A stretch of 64,000 bases of DNA from Acinetobacter brisouii (GCF_008993995.1 NZ_BKNN01000001.1:1-64000); one strand, 5' to 3'. Positions 27,643 to 37,154 are shown, numbered from the stretch's first letter. Numbers and translations are program-made. The notes: a model not told the origin generated them from the sequence alone.

Positions 27643-28935
27643 ATGAGTTTAGAAACAACGCTTTATCATAAACGTCGTCATGCTGCGCGTACCACAGATG
27701 AGTATTTATTCCATCAACTGGTTCCGTATTTGGGAAACAAGCGTCGCTTATTGCATTTGATTTTAGAAGCGCTAGAAGAAACAGGAACTCTCAATCGCAA
27801 AGACAACCGTGCACCTATTTTTGCTGATTTCTTTGCAGGTAGTGGCGTGGTATCACGTTTAGCCCGTCAAAATGGCTATCGAGTGATTGCCAATGACTGG
27901 GAGCCGTATAGTCATGCTCTAAACCATGCAGTGTTATCTTGTATTGATGCACCTAAATTTAAAGAATTGGGGGGGTATCAGAAAGCAATAGATTATTTAA
28001 ACCGCTTACCTTTAACTAAAGGTTGGGTGACGCATAATCTTTGTCCGCGTAATGATGAAGAATATGATCCTGCACGTGACCGATTGTTTTTTAAACGCCG
28101 TAATGGTATGCGTATTGATGCGATTCGTCAGCAAATTGCGACATGGCAGGCACAAGGAGCAATTGATGATACTGAAATGAGTGCGCTACTTGCACCTTTG
28201 TTGTATTCAGCCAGTTTTGTCAGCAATACCAGTGGTGTTTTTAAAAGTTTTCATCATGGTTGGGGTGGCAAAACCCAAACTGCACTGGAACGCATTGAGT
28301 CATTACTTTGGTTAACCCCGAGCCGTTTTTGTGAAATTGGCGATGCTAAAAATCCGATGGCAGAAATGTGGTGTGTCGATGCACAGCATTTAGCCAATCA
28401 GATGAGTGGGTTTGAGGTTGATGTGGCATATTTAGATCCGCCTTACAATCAACATGCCTATAGCAGTAATTATCATGTGTTAAATTCACTGACGCTTTGG
28501 GATCAGGCTGATTTGCCATCACCAGACACCAAGGGTTTTAAAAGTGGAATTGACCGTGCATGGCGCAAAGAGCGTCCAAGTTTATATAATTCATCGAAAT
28601 ATGCCAAAGAAGCCTATGAAACTTTACTGGCAACGATTAATGCACGCTATATTTTGACCAGTTATTCGACAGATGGAAATATTGCTGCTAAAGATTTGTT
28701 AAAGGCGAACTTGGAACGCGGTCGAGTGACCTTATTAACACAAGATGTACCGCGCTATCGCGTGAGTAAGCAACGTCAGTCAGAGCGCGCACGTGTACTG
28801 GAATTTATTGTAATTACCGATACTCACGCAAAGTCTGGGCCACCATTGCGACAATTATTGGGACAACTTTATCATTATGCGGAATTGGGCGGTGTTGATA
28901 CCTCAGGTGTGAGTACCCAATTGGCATTGTGGTAA
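27643..28935 (+). CDS. Orphan adenine-N6 DNA methyltransferase (D12 class) within the rib block
   Basis: A 430-residue DNA methyltransferase. The SAM-binding motif FADFFAGSGVVSR lies near residue 65, and the catalytic motif LDPPYN near 265, the DPPY signature of N6-adenine enzymes. No restriction endonuclease or specificity gene is adjacent, so it is probably an orphan regulator-type enzyme. The ATG at 27643 begins two bases after the ribD stop, and ribE starts 21 bases after its end, so it is expressed with riboflavin genes. From memory, A. baumannii has a comparable orphan enzyme (AamA, A1S_0222) that lies beside ribE; this gene is probably its homologue. Target sequence cannot be read from the protein. 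Confidence 0.87.
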   Translation: MSLETTLYHKRRHAARTTDEYLFHQLVPYLGNKRRLLHLILEALEETGTLNRKDNRAPIFADFFAGSGVVSRLARQNGYRVIANDWEPYSHALNHAVLSCIDAPKFKELGGYQKAIDYLNRLPLTKGWVTHNLCPRNDEEYDPARDRLFFKRRNGMRIDAIRQQIATWQAQGAIDDTEMSALLAPLLYSASFVSNTSGVFKSFHHGWGGKTQTALERIESLLWLTPSRFCEIGDAKNPMAEMWCVDAQHLANQMSGFEVDVAYLDPPYNQHAYSSNYHVLNSLTLWDQADLPSPDTKGFKSGIDRAWRKERPSLYNSSKYAKEAYETLLATINARYILTSYSTDGNIAAKDLLKANLERGRVTLLTQDVPRYRVSKQRQSERARVLEFIVITDTHAKSGPPLRQLLGQLYHYAELGGVDTSGVSTQLALW

Positions 28936-28956
28936 GCAAAATAAAGAGAACAAACT

Positions 28957-29616
28957 ATGTTTACTGGAATTATTGAAAGCTTAGGTAAAGTTTCTAGCTT
29001 GCAAAATGTAGGCGGTGATGTACGGTTACGGATTCAAACTGATCTAGATATGTCCGATGTGCATTTAGGCGATTCGATTGCCACCAATGGCATTTGTTTG
29101 ACAGTGATCGAGTGGGGAGAGAACTGGTATGCTGCCGATGTTTCCCGTGAAAGTTTGAACCGCAGCACATTAGGTTCATGGCAAGTGGGGCAGGCGGTCA
29201 ATGTCGAGAAAGCCATGTTGCCGACGACCCGTTTTGGTGGGCATATTGTCAGTGGGCATGTCGATGGCATCGGTGAAATTACCTTGGTGCGTGAAGATGC
29301 ACGTTCACTGTATTTTGAAGTGACAGCACCTGTCGAACTGGCGAAGTATCTGGCAGAAAAAGGTTCAGTGACAGTCGATGGGATTAGCTTAACCATCAAT
29401 CATTTACGTGGCAATATTCTCAGCTTGAATTTGATTCCACATACCGCAGAGCGCACCAATATTGGCACATGGAAACAAGGTTCAAAAGTCAATCTTGAAG
29501 TAGATGTGTTGGCGCGCTATATCGAACGCTTATTACTGGGTGACAAAGCCGCAGAACAGAAACCTCAGTCGAGTATCAGCATGTCTTTTCTCGCTGAAAA
29601 TGGTTTTCTAAAATAA
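28957..29616 (+). CDS. ribE: Riboflavin synthase alpha subunit
   Basis: A 219-residue enzyme joining two lumazine molecules to make riboflavin. It consists of two similar lumazine-binding domains, the first starting MFTGIIESLG with GDSIATNGICLTV, and the second around GHIVSGHVDGIG and KGSVTVDGISLTIN. Length is normal for the family. It is the last gene of the nrdR-ribD-methyltransferase-ribE block, with a strong terminator overlapping its stop. Confidence 0.96.
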   Translation: MFTGIIESLGKVSSLQNVGGDVRLRIQTDLDMSDVHLGDSIATNGICLTVIEWGENWYAADVSRESLNRSTLGSWQVGQAVNVEKAMLPTTRFGGHIVSGHVDGIGEITLVREDARSLYFEVTAPVELAKYLAEKGSVTVDGISLTINHLRGNILSLNLIPHTAERTNIGTWKQGSKVNLEVDVLARYIERLLLGDKAAEQKPQSSISMSFLAENGFLK

Positions 29617-29646
29617 AAAATCTCGGCGCATGCCGAGATTTTTTTA
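29614..29646. terminator. Bidirectional terminator between ribE and the facing coiled-coil gene
   Basis: AAAAAATCTCGGC and GCCGAGATTTTTT pair around GCAT. It overlaps the stop codons of both convergent genes. Confidence 0.9.
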
Positions 29647-30264
29647 GGTATTTGAAGAGGGGTGCTGTTCCAGTATATAGCGGATTTCCTCATCGGCTGC
29701 TTGCTGGATTTTCTGATTTAAACTATTCACACTTTGTTGAATTTGTTCAATTAAGCCCTCGGCCTCAAGTTCTAAACGGATTTTGAGATTATCGAGTGCT
29801 TGCTGAATTTCAGGGCTAATCACCGTATTGGCATTGGGTTCAAAACGTAATTTAGGTGTCGGTGTATAACGTTCAGTATAGTGATGGCTTTCTTGCGAAA
29901 GTTGTTGCTGTAAGGCTTGTAATTGTTGCGTCTGTTGTTGATATTGCAGGCGTTCATCGAGTTGTAAATCATCAAGATAAGCTTGCTGTTGAGCACGTTT
30001 TTTCGCTAGAGATTGTTCAAGTGCATGTTGACGGCGAATGCGCGCTTGCTCGACCAACTCGGCTTTTAACTCGGCATAAGCATTTTCAATTCGTTCATAA
30101 GATTGTCGTTGTGCTTGTTTGTTATAGCTCAGCCAATTCTCTAGACGAACATCTGTTGCAAACAACTCACAAATACGGCTTAGATCGTCAATATAGGTTT
30201 GGCGAACAGCTTGTGGTGCATTGAGCCAACGCTTTTCAAAATCTGCTCCAACATCTAACGCCAC
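29644..30264 (-). CDS. Coiled-coil protein of unknown function
   Basis: A 206-residue, soluble, Gln- and Glu-rich protein without signal peptide. Residues about 55-120 are a long helical run rich in Gln, Ala and Arg (QARIRRQHALEQSLAKKRA and LQYQQQTQQLQALQQQLS), and a second helix covers 150-200. I do not recognise a domain. It is the last gene of a minus-strand series pepA-holC-this gene, 33 bases beyond holC, so it is likely co-transcribed with them. Confidence 0.7.
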   Translation of the reverse strand: MALDVGADFEKRWLNAPQAVRQTYIDDLSRICELFATDVRLENWLSYNKQAQRQSYERIENAYAELKAELVEQARIRRQHALEQSLAKKRAQQQAYLDDLQLDERLQYQQQTQQLQALQQQLSQESHHYTERYTPTPKLRFEPNANTVISPEIQQALDNLKIRLELEAEGLIEQIQQSVNSLNQKIQQAADEEIRYILEQHPSSNT

Positions 30265-30297
30265 ATTTCACTCCTCAAAATGACATATTACTTAAGA

Positions 30298-30705
30298 TTA
30301 TAATTTAAAAGTACGTGGGCTGATGCCCCAATCGCGATACTGTCTGAACTTGTTACGTCCTATTATTTTAGTCGATTCTTGATTTTCGACAATTTCAATA
30401 ATGTGTTCAAACGTGTCTTGGGGTTCAAGAGCGTGGTTTTCAAAATTGAAGATAAGCCAAGATCCATGTTCAGGCAGATGTGCAGAAATACACACAGCAG
30501 AATTGACCTGATCAATGCCATGAGGAATAAAGCTTTGTGGATCAAATGTCCATAAAGCTTCATCGAGTAACTGTTGCTGTTCGGCTTGGCAGCAATACCA
30601 CCAAATCCGTACAGGTTGTCGCAACAGTTTGCGCGATAAACGGCAAGCACTCTCGACTTGCCGTTCTACGCTATTTTCAAACAGATAAAAACTGACTTTA
30701 GTCAT
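30298..30705 (-). CDS. holC: DNA polymerase III chi subunit
   Basis: A 135-residue protein with the HolC pattern: an N-terminal KVSFYLFENSVERQVESACRL, the middle IWWYCCQAEQQQLLDEALWTF and the FIPHG motif before the SSB-contact end FRQYRDWG. The chi subunit links the clamp loader to SSB on lagging strands. The ATG at 30705 overlaps the pepA reading frame by eight bases, the usual pepA-holC coupling. Confidence 0.9.
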   Translation of the reverse strand: MTKVSFYLFENSVERQVESACRLSRKLLRQPVRIWWYCCQAEQQQLLDEALWTFDPQSFIPHGIDQVNSAVCISAHLPEHGSWLIFNFENHALEPQDTFEHIIEIVENQESTKIIGRNKFRQYRDWGISPRTFKL

Positions 30706-32131
30706 GTTGAACACGGTTCACAATAAACTGCATCAATAAGGGAACAGGGCGACCTGTTGAACCTTTATTCGCACCAGAAAGCCATGCTGTACCTGCAACA
30801 TCTAAATGTGCCCAGCGATAGTCACGGGTAAAACGTTGCAAGAAACACGCAGCGGTAATTGCCCCACCGTGAGGCCCACCAATATTGGCAATATCTGCAA
30901 ATGGTGAATCGAGTAATTCCTGATAGTCATCCAGCACGGGCATACGCCATACACGGTCAAAGCTTTGTTCACCTGCCTGAGTCAGCTCTTGTGCCAAGGC
31001 ATCATCTGGAGAGAATAAACCACTCAGCACTTTACCGAGTGCCACCACACAAGCGCCTGTTAAGGTCGCAATATCAATCACAACCGCAGGGTTGAAACGT
31101 TGGATATAAGTCAAAGTGTCACAAAGTACCAAGCGACCTTCGGCATCGGTATTTAAAATTTCAACGGTTTGCCCACTCATGGTAGTGACGATATCCCCTG
31201 GACGGGTGGCTTGATCAGATGGCATATTTTCTGCAGCCGCTACAGCACCGACCACATGAATGGGTAACTTCGCTTCACAGAGCGCACGCATTGTACCGAG
31301 CACAGATGCAGCACCACACATGTCGAATTTCATTTCATCCATGCCTAAGCCGGGTTTGAGTGAAATACCCCCTGTATCAAAAGTCACACCTTTACCAACA
31401 AGAACAATTGGGGCTTGTTCTAATTCGGCTTTATATTCAAGAGTAATGATACGACCGGCACGAGCAGAACCTTTGCTGACTGCCAAGAATGCATTCATAC
31501 CCAAATCAGCAATTTGCTGCTCATCAAGCACAGTCACTTTGAGCAGATCAGGATATTCGGCAGCCAATGCTAAAGCCTGTTCTGCAAGATATTCAGGGAA
31601 ACAAATATTGCCTGGACGGTTGCCAAGGTCGCGGGCAAAATTCTGTCCAGCATTGACGGCTTGAATCAGTTGAAGCTGCTCAGCATTTAGTGGAGATTGT
31701 GCTGTAATGAATTGAATTTCATCTAAAATAAATTCATTTTTCTTCGATTTAAATTCATCATAGCTATAATTGGCTTGCGTTAAGCTCAGCGCAAACAGGG
31801 AATGCCACTGCTCAGGGAGTGCCGAAATATCAATATCAATCTGTTGATACTTTTTTTGTGCCGTTTTAATAATAGTTTGTGCCACTTTCGCCAGTTGAGC
31901 TGCTTGAATTTGAGCAGCTTGACCTAGACCAACAAGGCTACAAAATGGATAATGATCATGTTGTGTAATTAAGGTTACACTTTCATTTAGGCTGGCTTTA
32001 AATTGTGCCGTCGCCAAAACATGTTGGTAGTTTTCAATCTGTTGAGCAACTGGATGTTGAATTTGTTCAGCATCCACCAAGACAAATAGCGCAGTGCCTG
32101 CGTCTTGCGAGTGTTTTAAAGACAGTTTCAT
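30698..32131 (-). CDS. pepA: Leucyl aminopeptidase PepA
   Basis: A 477-residue M17 zinc/manganese aminopeptidase. The catalytic domain contains LVGKGVTFDTGGISLKPG, the signature NTDAEGRLVL and the DIATLTGACVVALG helix. Besides degrading peptides, PepA binds DNA in E. coli at cer sites and carAB; whether it does here is not visible. It overlaps holC on its 3' side and is divergent from lptF, across a 159-base gap. Confidence 0.96.
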   Translation of the reverse strand: MKLSLKHSQDAGTALFVLVDAEQIQHPVAQQIENYQHVLATAQFKASLNESVTLITQHDHYPFCSLVGLGQAAQIQAAQLAKVAQTIIKTAQKKYQQIDIDISALPEQWHSLFALSLTQANYSYDEFKSKKNEFILDEIQFITAQSPLNAEQLQLIQAVNAGQNFARDLGNRPGNICFPEYLAEQALALAAEYPDLLKVTVLDEQQIADLGMNAFLAVSKGSARAGRIITLEYKAELEQAPIVLVGKGVTFDTGGISLKPGLGMDEMKFDMCGAASVLGTMRALCEAKLPIHVVGAVAAAENMPSDQATRPGDIVTTMSGQTVEILNTDAEGRLVLCDTLTYIQRFNPAVVIDIATLTGACVVALGKVLSGLFSPDDALAQELTQAGEQSFDRVWRMPVLDDYQELLDSPFADIANIGGPHGGAITAACFLQRFTRDYRWAHLDVAGTAWLSGANKGSTGRPVPLLMQFIVNRVQHD

Positions 32132-32290
32132 ATGATTTTAGATGCCTATATAAGTGTTTGCAGATTTTTCATGATTGCAACATTACACTGGATCAGGTTG
32201 CAATGTGCAATATTAAGTATGGGTTTTTTCTCTTGGCTATTGGGTTAAACTATTCGCCAATCGTATTTTCACTTTTTACGGAAGCTTGCT

Positions 32291-33382
32291 TTGATTATTC
32301 GACGTTATCTTGTTAAGCAGGTCGTGGAGACCTCTTTGGTCGTCATTGCTTTACTGACATTAATTATGATGGGCGGTCGCTTAATCAAATATTTTGGTAT
32401 TGCTGCGCAAGGTCGTCTAGATGCCAGTGTGTTGTTTAGCATTATTGGTTATCGGCTGCCTGAATTTCTTACCTTGATTATGCCATTGGGCTTTTTTATT
32501 GGCTTAATGTTGGTATTTGGGCGTTTGTATGTCGACCATGAAATGGCGGTACTCAATGCCAGTGGTGTAAGTCGCAACCAGTTAGCACGTTTACTTGCAC
32601 CGTTAACGATTGGCTTTCTGATTTTTCAATTGGTATTGATGACATGGGTATCGCCGTGGGGACTCCGCAAATTTGAGCAGCTATCGAGCACTCAGGCGGT
32701 ACGGACGGGGTTTGACTTGGTACGCCCCAAAGAGTTCGTTTCCTCAGGGCCTTATACCATTTATGCCAGCAGCCTGTCTGAAGACCGTAAGAATTTACGT
32801 GATATCGTGTTTTATGAGCGTGCTACCAAAGAAAATAAACCTGATGTGGTGATTTTGGCACGCGAAGCAACCCGCGTTGAAATTCCGAATGATCCTGCAA
32901 ATGTGGTCGATTTAATTGATGGTCGCCGTTATGAGATCTATCCTGGGCAGCCACGCTACACCCAAGCTGAGTTTAAAAGTTACCGTTTAAGAATTGAAAA
33001 TGATAAAGAAGCAGATGTTTCTGGTGATCAAGCGGAGTCGATGCGTTTAAAACAACTCTGGGAAAAACGTCAAGATCCTGTGGTGCAAAGTGAACTGGGT
33101 TGGCGTTTATGTGTGCCATTTGCGATTGTGGTTGCATTACTCTTGGCAACAGCATTGTCTGAGGTGAATCCACGACAAGGGCGGTATTATCGTTTATTGC
33201 CTGCCATTTTAATTTTTGCCAGTTTGATTGTGGCATTAATGGCAGTCAAAACGCGTATGACCAAAGGGCAGTTGGGAATTTGGGCATATCCGACAGTGCT
33301 ATTTGTCTATGCCTTTGTGACTTTATTATTTTTGCGCAAACCCAATCTTGCGCCAAAGCTAAAACTTAAATTGAGCAAGTGA
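32291..33382 (+). CDS. lptF: LPS export permease LptF
   Basis: A 363-residue inner-membrane protein of the YjgP/YjgQ family: three membrane segments, a periplasmic beta-jellyroll (about 140-260) and three more segments. With LptG and ATPase LptB it extracts LPS or LOS from the inner membrane for the LptC-A-D bridge. Translation appears to start with TTG at 32291 (reading LIIRRYLVKQ), with GGAAG eight bases upstream and no better ATG; an unusual but plausible start. lptG follows after 10 bases. Confidence 0.95.
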   Translation: MIIRRYLVKQVVETSLVVIALLTLIMMGGRLIKYFGIAAQGRLDASVLFSIIGYRLPEFLTLIMPLGFFIGLMLVFGRLYVDHEMAVLNASGVSRNQLARLLAPLTIGFLIFQLVLMTWVSPWGLRKFEQLSSTQAVRTGFDLVRPKEFVSSGPYTIYASSLSEDRKNLRDIVFYERATKENKPDVVILAREATRVEIPNDPANVVDLIDGRRYEIYPGQPRYTQAEFKSYRLRIENDKEADVSGDQAESMRLKQLWEKRQDPVVQSELGWRLCVPFAIVVALLLATALSEVNPRQGRYYRLLPAILIFASLIVALMAVKTRMTKGQLGIWAYPTVLFVYAFVTLLFLRKPNLAPKLKLKLSK

Positions 33383-33392
33383 GGTTAAGTGA

Positions 33393-34463
33393 ATGTTTGC
33401 ACGTCGTCTAGTCGCTAAGCATGTGACGAAAACCTCAACTTTAGCCATGTTAGGTGCTACGGGTGTTCTTACCCTATTACAGTTTTTATTCACTTATTTG
33501 GCAGAATTGAGTGAACTTAAACATGGCTACACTGCAACTCAGGCATTGGCTTATGTGTTTTGGAATACGCCAAATTATTTATATGAAATTTTACCCATTT
33601 CTGCCCTGATTGGTTCGGTCATTGGCTTAGGTACTTTGGCTTCCAACAGTGAACTGATTGTCATGCGTTCGGTTGGGATTAGTTTATGGCGTATTGTAGG
33701 TTGGGTGATTCGTTCTGCAATGTTGTTGGTGATTTTATCATTTGCACTCAGTCAGTGGATTATTCCATATACCACTGAAAAAGCAGACAGTATCAAAAAG
33801 CATCAAACGGTTGCAGCACTCGGCGAGGTGAAAGGTTACTGGACACGTGAAGGTCAACGTTTTATCTATGTTGATTATGCCAATTCACAAGGTGCGCTGC
33901 GCAATATTCAGGTTTTAGATTTTGATGACAATTATCGATTGAAAGCTGTACTCAACGCTGAGCAAGGGCAATATAGCAGCACAGGGCAATGGAATCTGAA
34001 ACAAAGTCAACAAATGCAGATCCAAGCCAATGGTGATGGGCATTTAACCCAATCGGCGCAACTGCCATTATCCTTGGCTCTACAGCCGAAATATGTGCAT
34101 ATGGTGACGATTGATCCTGAAGACCTTGCACCTAGTCAATTGGTTTCCTTCATGCACTATTTGTCTGAATATAGCCAAGTACCAAAAACCTATCAGTTGG
34201 CTTTCTGGAAAAAAGTGGGCATGCCATTTTCACTGATTGCCTTGGTGGTGATTGCCTGTTCATTTATTTTTGGGCCATTGCGTCAGCAGTCGATGGGTTT
34301 TCGCTTGGTCATTGCCTTATTTGTCGGGTTAGGCTTTTATTACCTACAAGACTTCTTGGGTTATGCAAGCCTAGTCTACTCACCATCCCCTGCATGGTTT
34401 GTGTTTATACCGATTGTTGTGATTTTTGTGGCGGGTGGTTATTTATTAAATCGAGCTAAATAA
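33393..34463 (+). CDS. lptG: LPS export permease LptG
   Basis: A 356-residue partner of LptF with the same six-segment plan. The N-terminus MFARRLVAKHV, the AELSELKHGYTATQALAY stretch and the LIGSVIGLGTLASNSELIVMR loop are typical. The periplasmic domain runs from about 135 to 255. The gene is the second of the lptFG operon, which ends with a terminator at 34514. Confidence 0.95.
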   Translation: MFARRLVAKHVTKTSTLAMLGATGVLTLLQFLFTYLAELSELKHGYTATQALAYVFWNTPNYLYEILPISALIGSVIGLGTLASNSELIVMRSVGISLWRIVGWVIRSAMLLVILSFALSQWIIPYTTEKADSIKKHQTVAALGEVKGYWTREGQRFIYVDYANSQGALRNIQVLDFDDNYRLKAVLNAEQGQYSSTGQWNLKQSQQMQIQANGDGHLTQSAQLPLSLALQPKYVHMVTIDPEDLAPSQLVSFMHYLSEYSQVPKTYQLAFWKKVGMPFSLIALVVIACSFIFGPLRQQSMGFRLVIALFVGLGFYYLQDFLGYASLVYSPSPAWFVFIPIVVIFVAGGYLLNRAK

Positions 34464-34513
34464 GTTGACGATCAGTTGCTTCTTCTCACCATCAAAAATA
34501 TTGAATTGATTGA

Positions 34514-34548
34514 AAAGCGGTGCAAATCTTAGGTTTGTGCCGCTTTTT
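34514..34548 (+). terminator. Terminator after lptFG
   Basis: AAAGCGG and CCGCTTT pair around an inner loop and a short CAAA/TTTG helix, followed by T6. Confidence 0.78.
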
Positions 34549-34570
34549 TATATCTTAGATTCTCAAATGA

Positions 34571-34705
34571 AGTGCAACACCAGTCAGCTCAAGTCTACAA
34601 ACAGGTAATGGCGTGGTGTGTTTAAATCAAGATGGGCAGAAGTATTGGTCACAAGGAGCAACGACTTGTGTGCTAAGCAGTACATCAACTTGGGATAGCA
34701 ACTAA
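34571..34705 (+). pseudogene. Possible remnant of a Cys-containing surface protein gene
   Basis: An open 44-codon stretch with no ATG start, from just after a TGA to a TAA at 34703. It reads S-A-T-P-V-S-S-S-L-Q-T-G-N-G then VVCLNQDGQKYWSQGATTCV and a Ser/Thr-rich end. Composition, with two cysteines 16 residues apart, is like the C-terminal tip of an exported protein, not of random frame. No upstream part is present, so it may be a fragment left by a deletion. I do not recognise the family and confidence is low. Confidence 0.25.
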
Positions 34706-34853
34706 AAAATAAATTCAAAACTGTGGGTAACTTAAATTTTGATCTTTCATTTGGGGTGAATATCACGTAAAATGCTGCCCTCTATGAAAGGGGTTTGAAG
34801 TGTTGCCGATGGTCGGCGCAGGGATAATCCGTAAAAATTATAAGGTTTTTATC

Positions 34854-35111
34854 ATGGTTGTTATTCGTTTAACTCGCGGTGGTGCTAAAAAACGTCCATT
34901 CTATCAAATCGTTGTGACTGATAGCCGTAATGCACGTGATGGTCGTTTCATCGAACGTATCGGTTTCTTTAACCCTACAGCTCAAGGTCAAGCAGAAAAA
35001 ATTCGTTTAGATGCTGACCGTTTCGCTCACTGGGTTGCACAAGGTGCTCAACCTTCTGAACGTGTTGCTTCTTTAGCTGCTCAAGCTAAAAAAGCTGCTG
35101 CTACTGCGTAA
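34854..35111 (+). CDS. rpsP: 30S ribosomal protein S16
   Basis: An 85-residue ribosomal protein beginning [20 protein letters not shown], the standard S16 N-terminus, with [12 protein letters not shown] further on. The ATG at 34854 is chosen; the in-frame upstream codons from 34800 are a leader. It heads the rpsP-rimM-trmD-rplS block. A TAAAAT at 34768-34773 with a poor -35 is the best -10 candidate. Confidence 0.97.
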   Translation: MVVIRLTRGGAKKRPFYQIVVTDSRNARDGRFIERIGFFNPTAQGQAEKIRLDADRFAHWVAQGAQPSERVASLAAQAKKAAATA

Positions 35112-35127
35112 TTGTAGTAGGTAGCCC

Positions 35128-35676
35128 ATGACACCAACACAGAATGTTCCTGAAGATCGTATTCAGATTGGACAGCTACGTTCAGCGTATGGCTTGAATG
35201 GGTGGCTCTGGGTCTATTCCAATACAGAACCCATGAGCAACATCTTTGACTACCTGCCTTGGTACATTGAGACCAAAGCAGGTTGGCAAGTTGTTGATGT
35301 AAAACGTTGGAAACCACATGGCAAAGGCTTGGTTGTTGCGCTCAAAGGTGTGAGTGATCGCACAGCAGCAGACAATTTAGTTGGCGCAAATATCTGGATT
35401 TCAAAATCGCAACTGCCTCAACCGGGCGTGGACGAGTACTACTGGTCAGATTTGAAAGGCTTAACTGTATTAGGTCTCGATGATGACGAACAGGAAGTCA
35501 ATCTCGGTCAAATCCATGAACTGTTTGAAACAGGTGCAAACGATGTCATGGTGGTTCGTGCCACAGCAGACAGCGTAGACGCTGAAGAGCGTATGATTCC
35601 ATGGCATAAAGATGTGGTGCAACGCGTTGATCTTGAAGCTGGTCGTATTTACGTCAATTGGGGCGTAGATTATTAA
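35128..35676 (+). CDS. rimM: Ribosome maturation factor RimM
   Basis: A 182-residue 30S assembly factor: an N-terminal barrel (QIGQLRSAYGLNGWLWVYS) and a C-terminal PRC-barrel (EYYWSDLKGLTV), ending with MIPWHKDVVQRVDLEAGRI. It works on the 16S 3' domain near S19. It lies 16 bases after rpsP and 42 before trmD. Confidence 0.96.
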   Translation: MTPTQNVPEDRIQIGQLRSAYGLNGWLWVYSNTEPMSNIFDYLPWYIETKAGWQVVDVKRWKPHGKGLVVALKGVSDRTAADNLVGANIWISKSQLPQPGVDEYYWSDLKGLTVLGLDDDEQEVNLGQIHELFETGANDVMVVRATADSVDAEERMIPWHKDVVQRVDLEAGRIYVNWGVDY

Positions 35677-35718
35677 TCCCTAAAGGATTCACACAGCAGG
35701 AAGAAAGAGGAGTCTGCG

Positions 35719-36471
35719 GTGTTTTTTGCAGTCATTACGCTTTTTCCTGAAATGTTTGAAGCGATTACAGCCTACGGAATTAGCGGACGTGCAGCAAAGC
35801 GTGACATTGTACAAGTGACTTGTATTAATCCGCGTGATTTTGCTGAGGGTAACTACAAACGCGTGGATGAACGTCCGTTTGGTGGTGGCCCAGGTATGGT
35901 GATGATGGCTGAGCCTTTGGCAAAAGCAATTCGTCATGCCAAACAGCTTGCAGAGCAAGCGGGAGCAGTTCAAGTTCCTGTGGTGTATATGTCGCCACAA
36001 GGAAAGACCTTAAATGAACATGCCGTGCAAAACTTTATCGATTACGATGGTTTGATTGTGCTGTGTGGACGTTATGAAGGGGTAGATGAGCGTTTAATCC
36101 AGAAATATGTAGATCAAGAATGGTCGATTGGGGATTACGTTTTATCTGGTGGTGAACTTCCTGCAATGGTCTTGCTCGATAGCATTATTCGACGTTTACC
36201 CGATGCCATGTCAGATGAACAATCTCACATACAAGATTCTTTTGTGGATGGTCTATTAGACTGCCCACAATATACCAAGCCTGACCATTTCGAAGGGCTA
36301 GATGTGCCAGAGGTACTTAAATCTGGACATCATGCCAATATTGAAAAATGGCGTTTTTTGCAGCGTTATCAACGGACTTTAGCGCGTCGACCTGAGCTGG
36401 TCGAGCAAGTTGAGTTGAGCAAGCAGCAAAAAAAATGGCTTAAAGATGAGCAAAAAAAGAGCAAAGATTAA
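35719..36471 (+). CDS. trmD: tRNA (guanine-N1)-methyltransferase TrmD
   Basis: A 250-residue SPOUT enzyme methylating G37 of tRNAs with CNN anticodon contexts, needed for reading-frame maintenance. The knot region holds [23 protein letters not shown] and [14 protein letters not shown]. Translation seems to start at GTG 35719 ([13 protein letters not shown]), which has GAAAGAGGAG-type sequence upstream. Confidence 0.97.
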   Translation: MFFAVITLFPEMFEAITAYGISGRAAKRDIVQVTCINPRDFAEGNYKRVDERPFGGGPGMVMMAEPLAKAIRHAKQLAEQAGAVQVPVVYMSPQGKTLNEHAVQNFIDYDGLIVLCGRYEGVDERLIQKYVDQEWSIGDYVLSGGELPAMVLLDSIIRRLPDAMSDEQSHIQDSFVDGLLDCPQYTKPDHFEGLDVPEVLKSGHHANIEKWRFLQRYQRTLARRPELVEQVELSKQQKKWLKDEQKKSKD

Positions 36472-36765
36472 GAGTCTTTGCTTCTGTACAAGGAAATCGA
36501 GCATTTAACGCTTTCCTTGAACACCAGATAAGAAGTTGTACTTCTTTGCAAAGATGAACACATATTCAATGCGTTGATCTATGCATAAATTTGAAGCATT
36601 GCTTCAAATTCGGGACTTAAACTTGAGTTTATGTCTTCTTTAATAGGCTCTTTGTGCATTGAAGTGGTCAAGCATAAAGAGAAAGATAATCGGGTCTATG
36701 CGCTTTAGCCTCTATACCCAGTGGATTTCAGACCTCTTCTGACCCACATATATTGGAGATACCTC
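36472..36765 (+). other. 294-bp structured gap between trmD and rplS
   Basis: No gene. It is much longer than the usual trmD-rplS spacing and contains several strong hairpins: CAAGGAAA/TTTCCTTG, AAGAAG/CTTCTT and a perfect ATTTGAAGC/GCTTCAAAT near 36590-36610. None carries a T run typical of termination. It may be a ribosomal-protein leader or processing region. No named RNA family was recognised. Confidence 0.45.
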
Positions 36766-37134
36766 ATGAGCGGTAAGCATCCTTTAGTTCAAGCTGTTGA
36801 AAACGCACAGTTAAAATCTGACCTTCCTGCATTTGCTCCAGGTGACACTGTCATTGTGCAAGTAAAAGTAAAAGAGGGCGACCGTGAACGTCTTCAGGCT
36901 TTTGAAGGTGTTGTAATTGCGAAGAAAAACCGTGGTTTAAACTCAGCTTTTACAGTTCGTAAAATTTCTAGCGGTGTTGGTGTTGAGCGTGTTTTCCAAA
37001 CTCACTCTCCAATCGTTGCTAAAATTGAAGTTAAACGTCGTGGTGATGTTCGCCGTGCGAAACTTTACTATCTTCGTGACTTGTCTGGTAAAGCTGCACG
37101 TATTCGTGAAAAATTACCAGCTCGTAAAGCGTAA
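36766..37134 (+). CDS. rplS: 50S ribosomal protein L19
   Basis: A 122-residue ribosomal protein, starting [12 protein letters not shown] and containing [23 protein letters not shown] (split by me only for description), [13 protein letters not shown] and [16 protein letters not shown]. The ATG at 36766 has GGAGATACCTC upstream; in-frame codons from 36721 are a leader. It is separated from trmD by a long structured gap, so it may have its own promoter. A terminator follows. Confidence 0.97.
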   Translation: MSGKHPLVQAVENAQLKSDLPAFAPGDTVIVQVKVKEGDRERLQAFEGVVIAKKNRGLNSAFTVRKISSGVGVERVFQTHSPIVAKIEVKRRGDVRRAKLYYLRDLSGKAARIREKLPARKA

Positions 37135-37154
37135 TTCGCTTTATTTGAGTCAAG

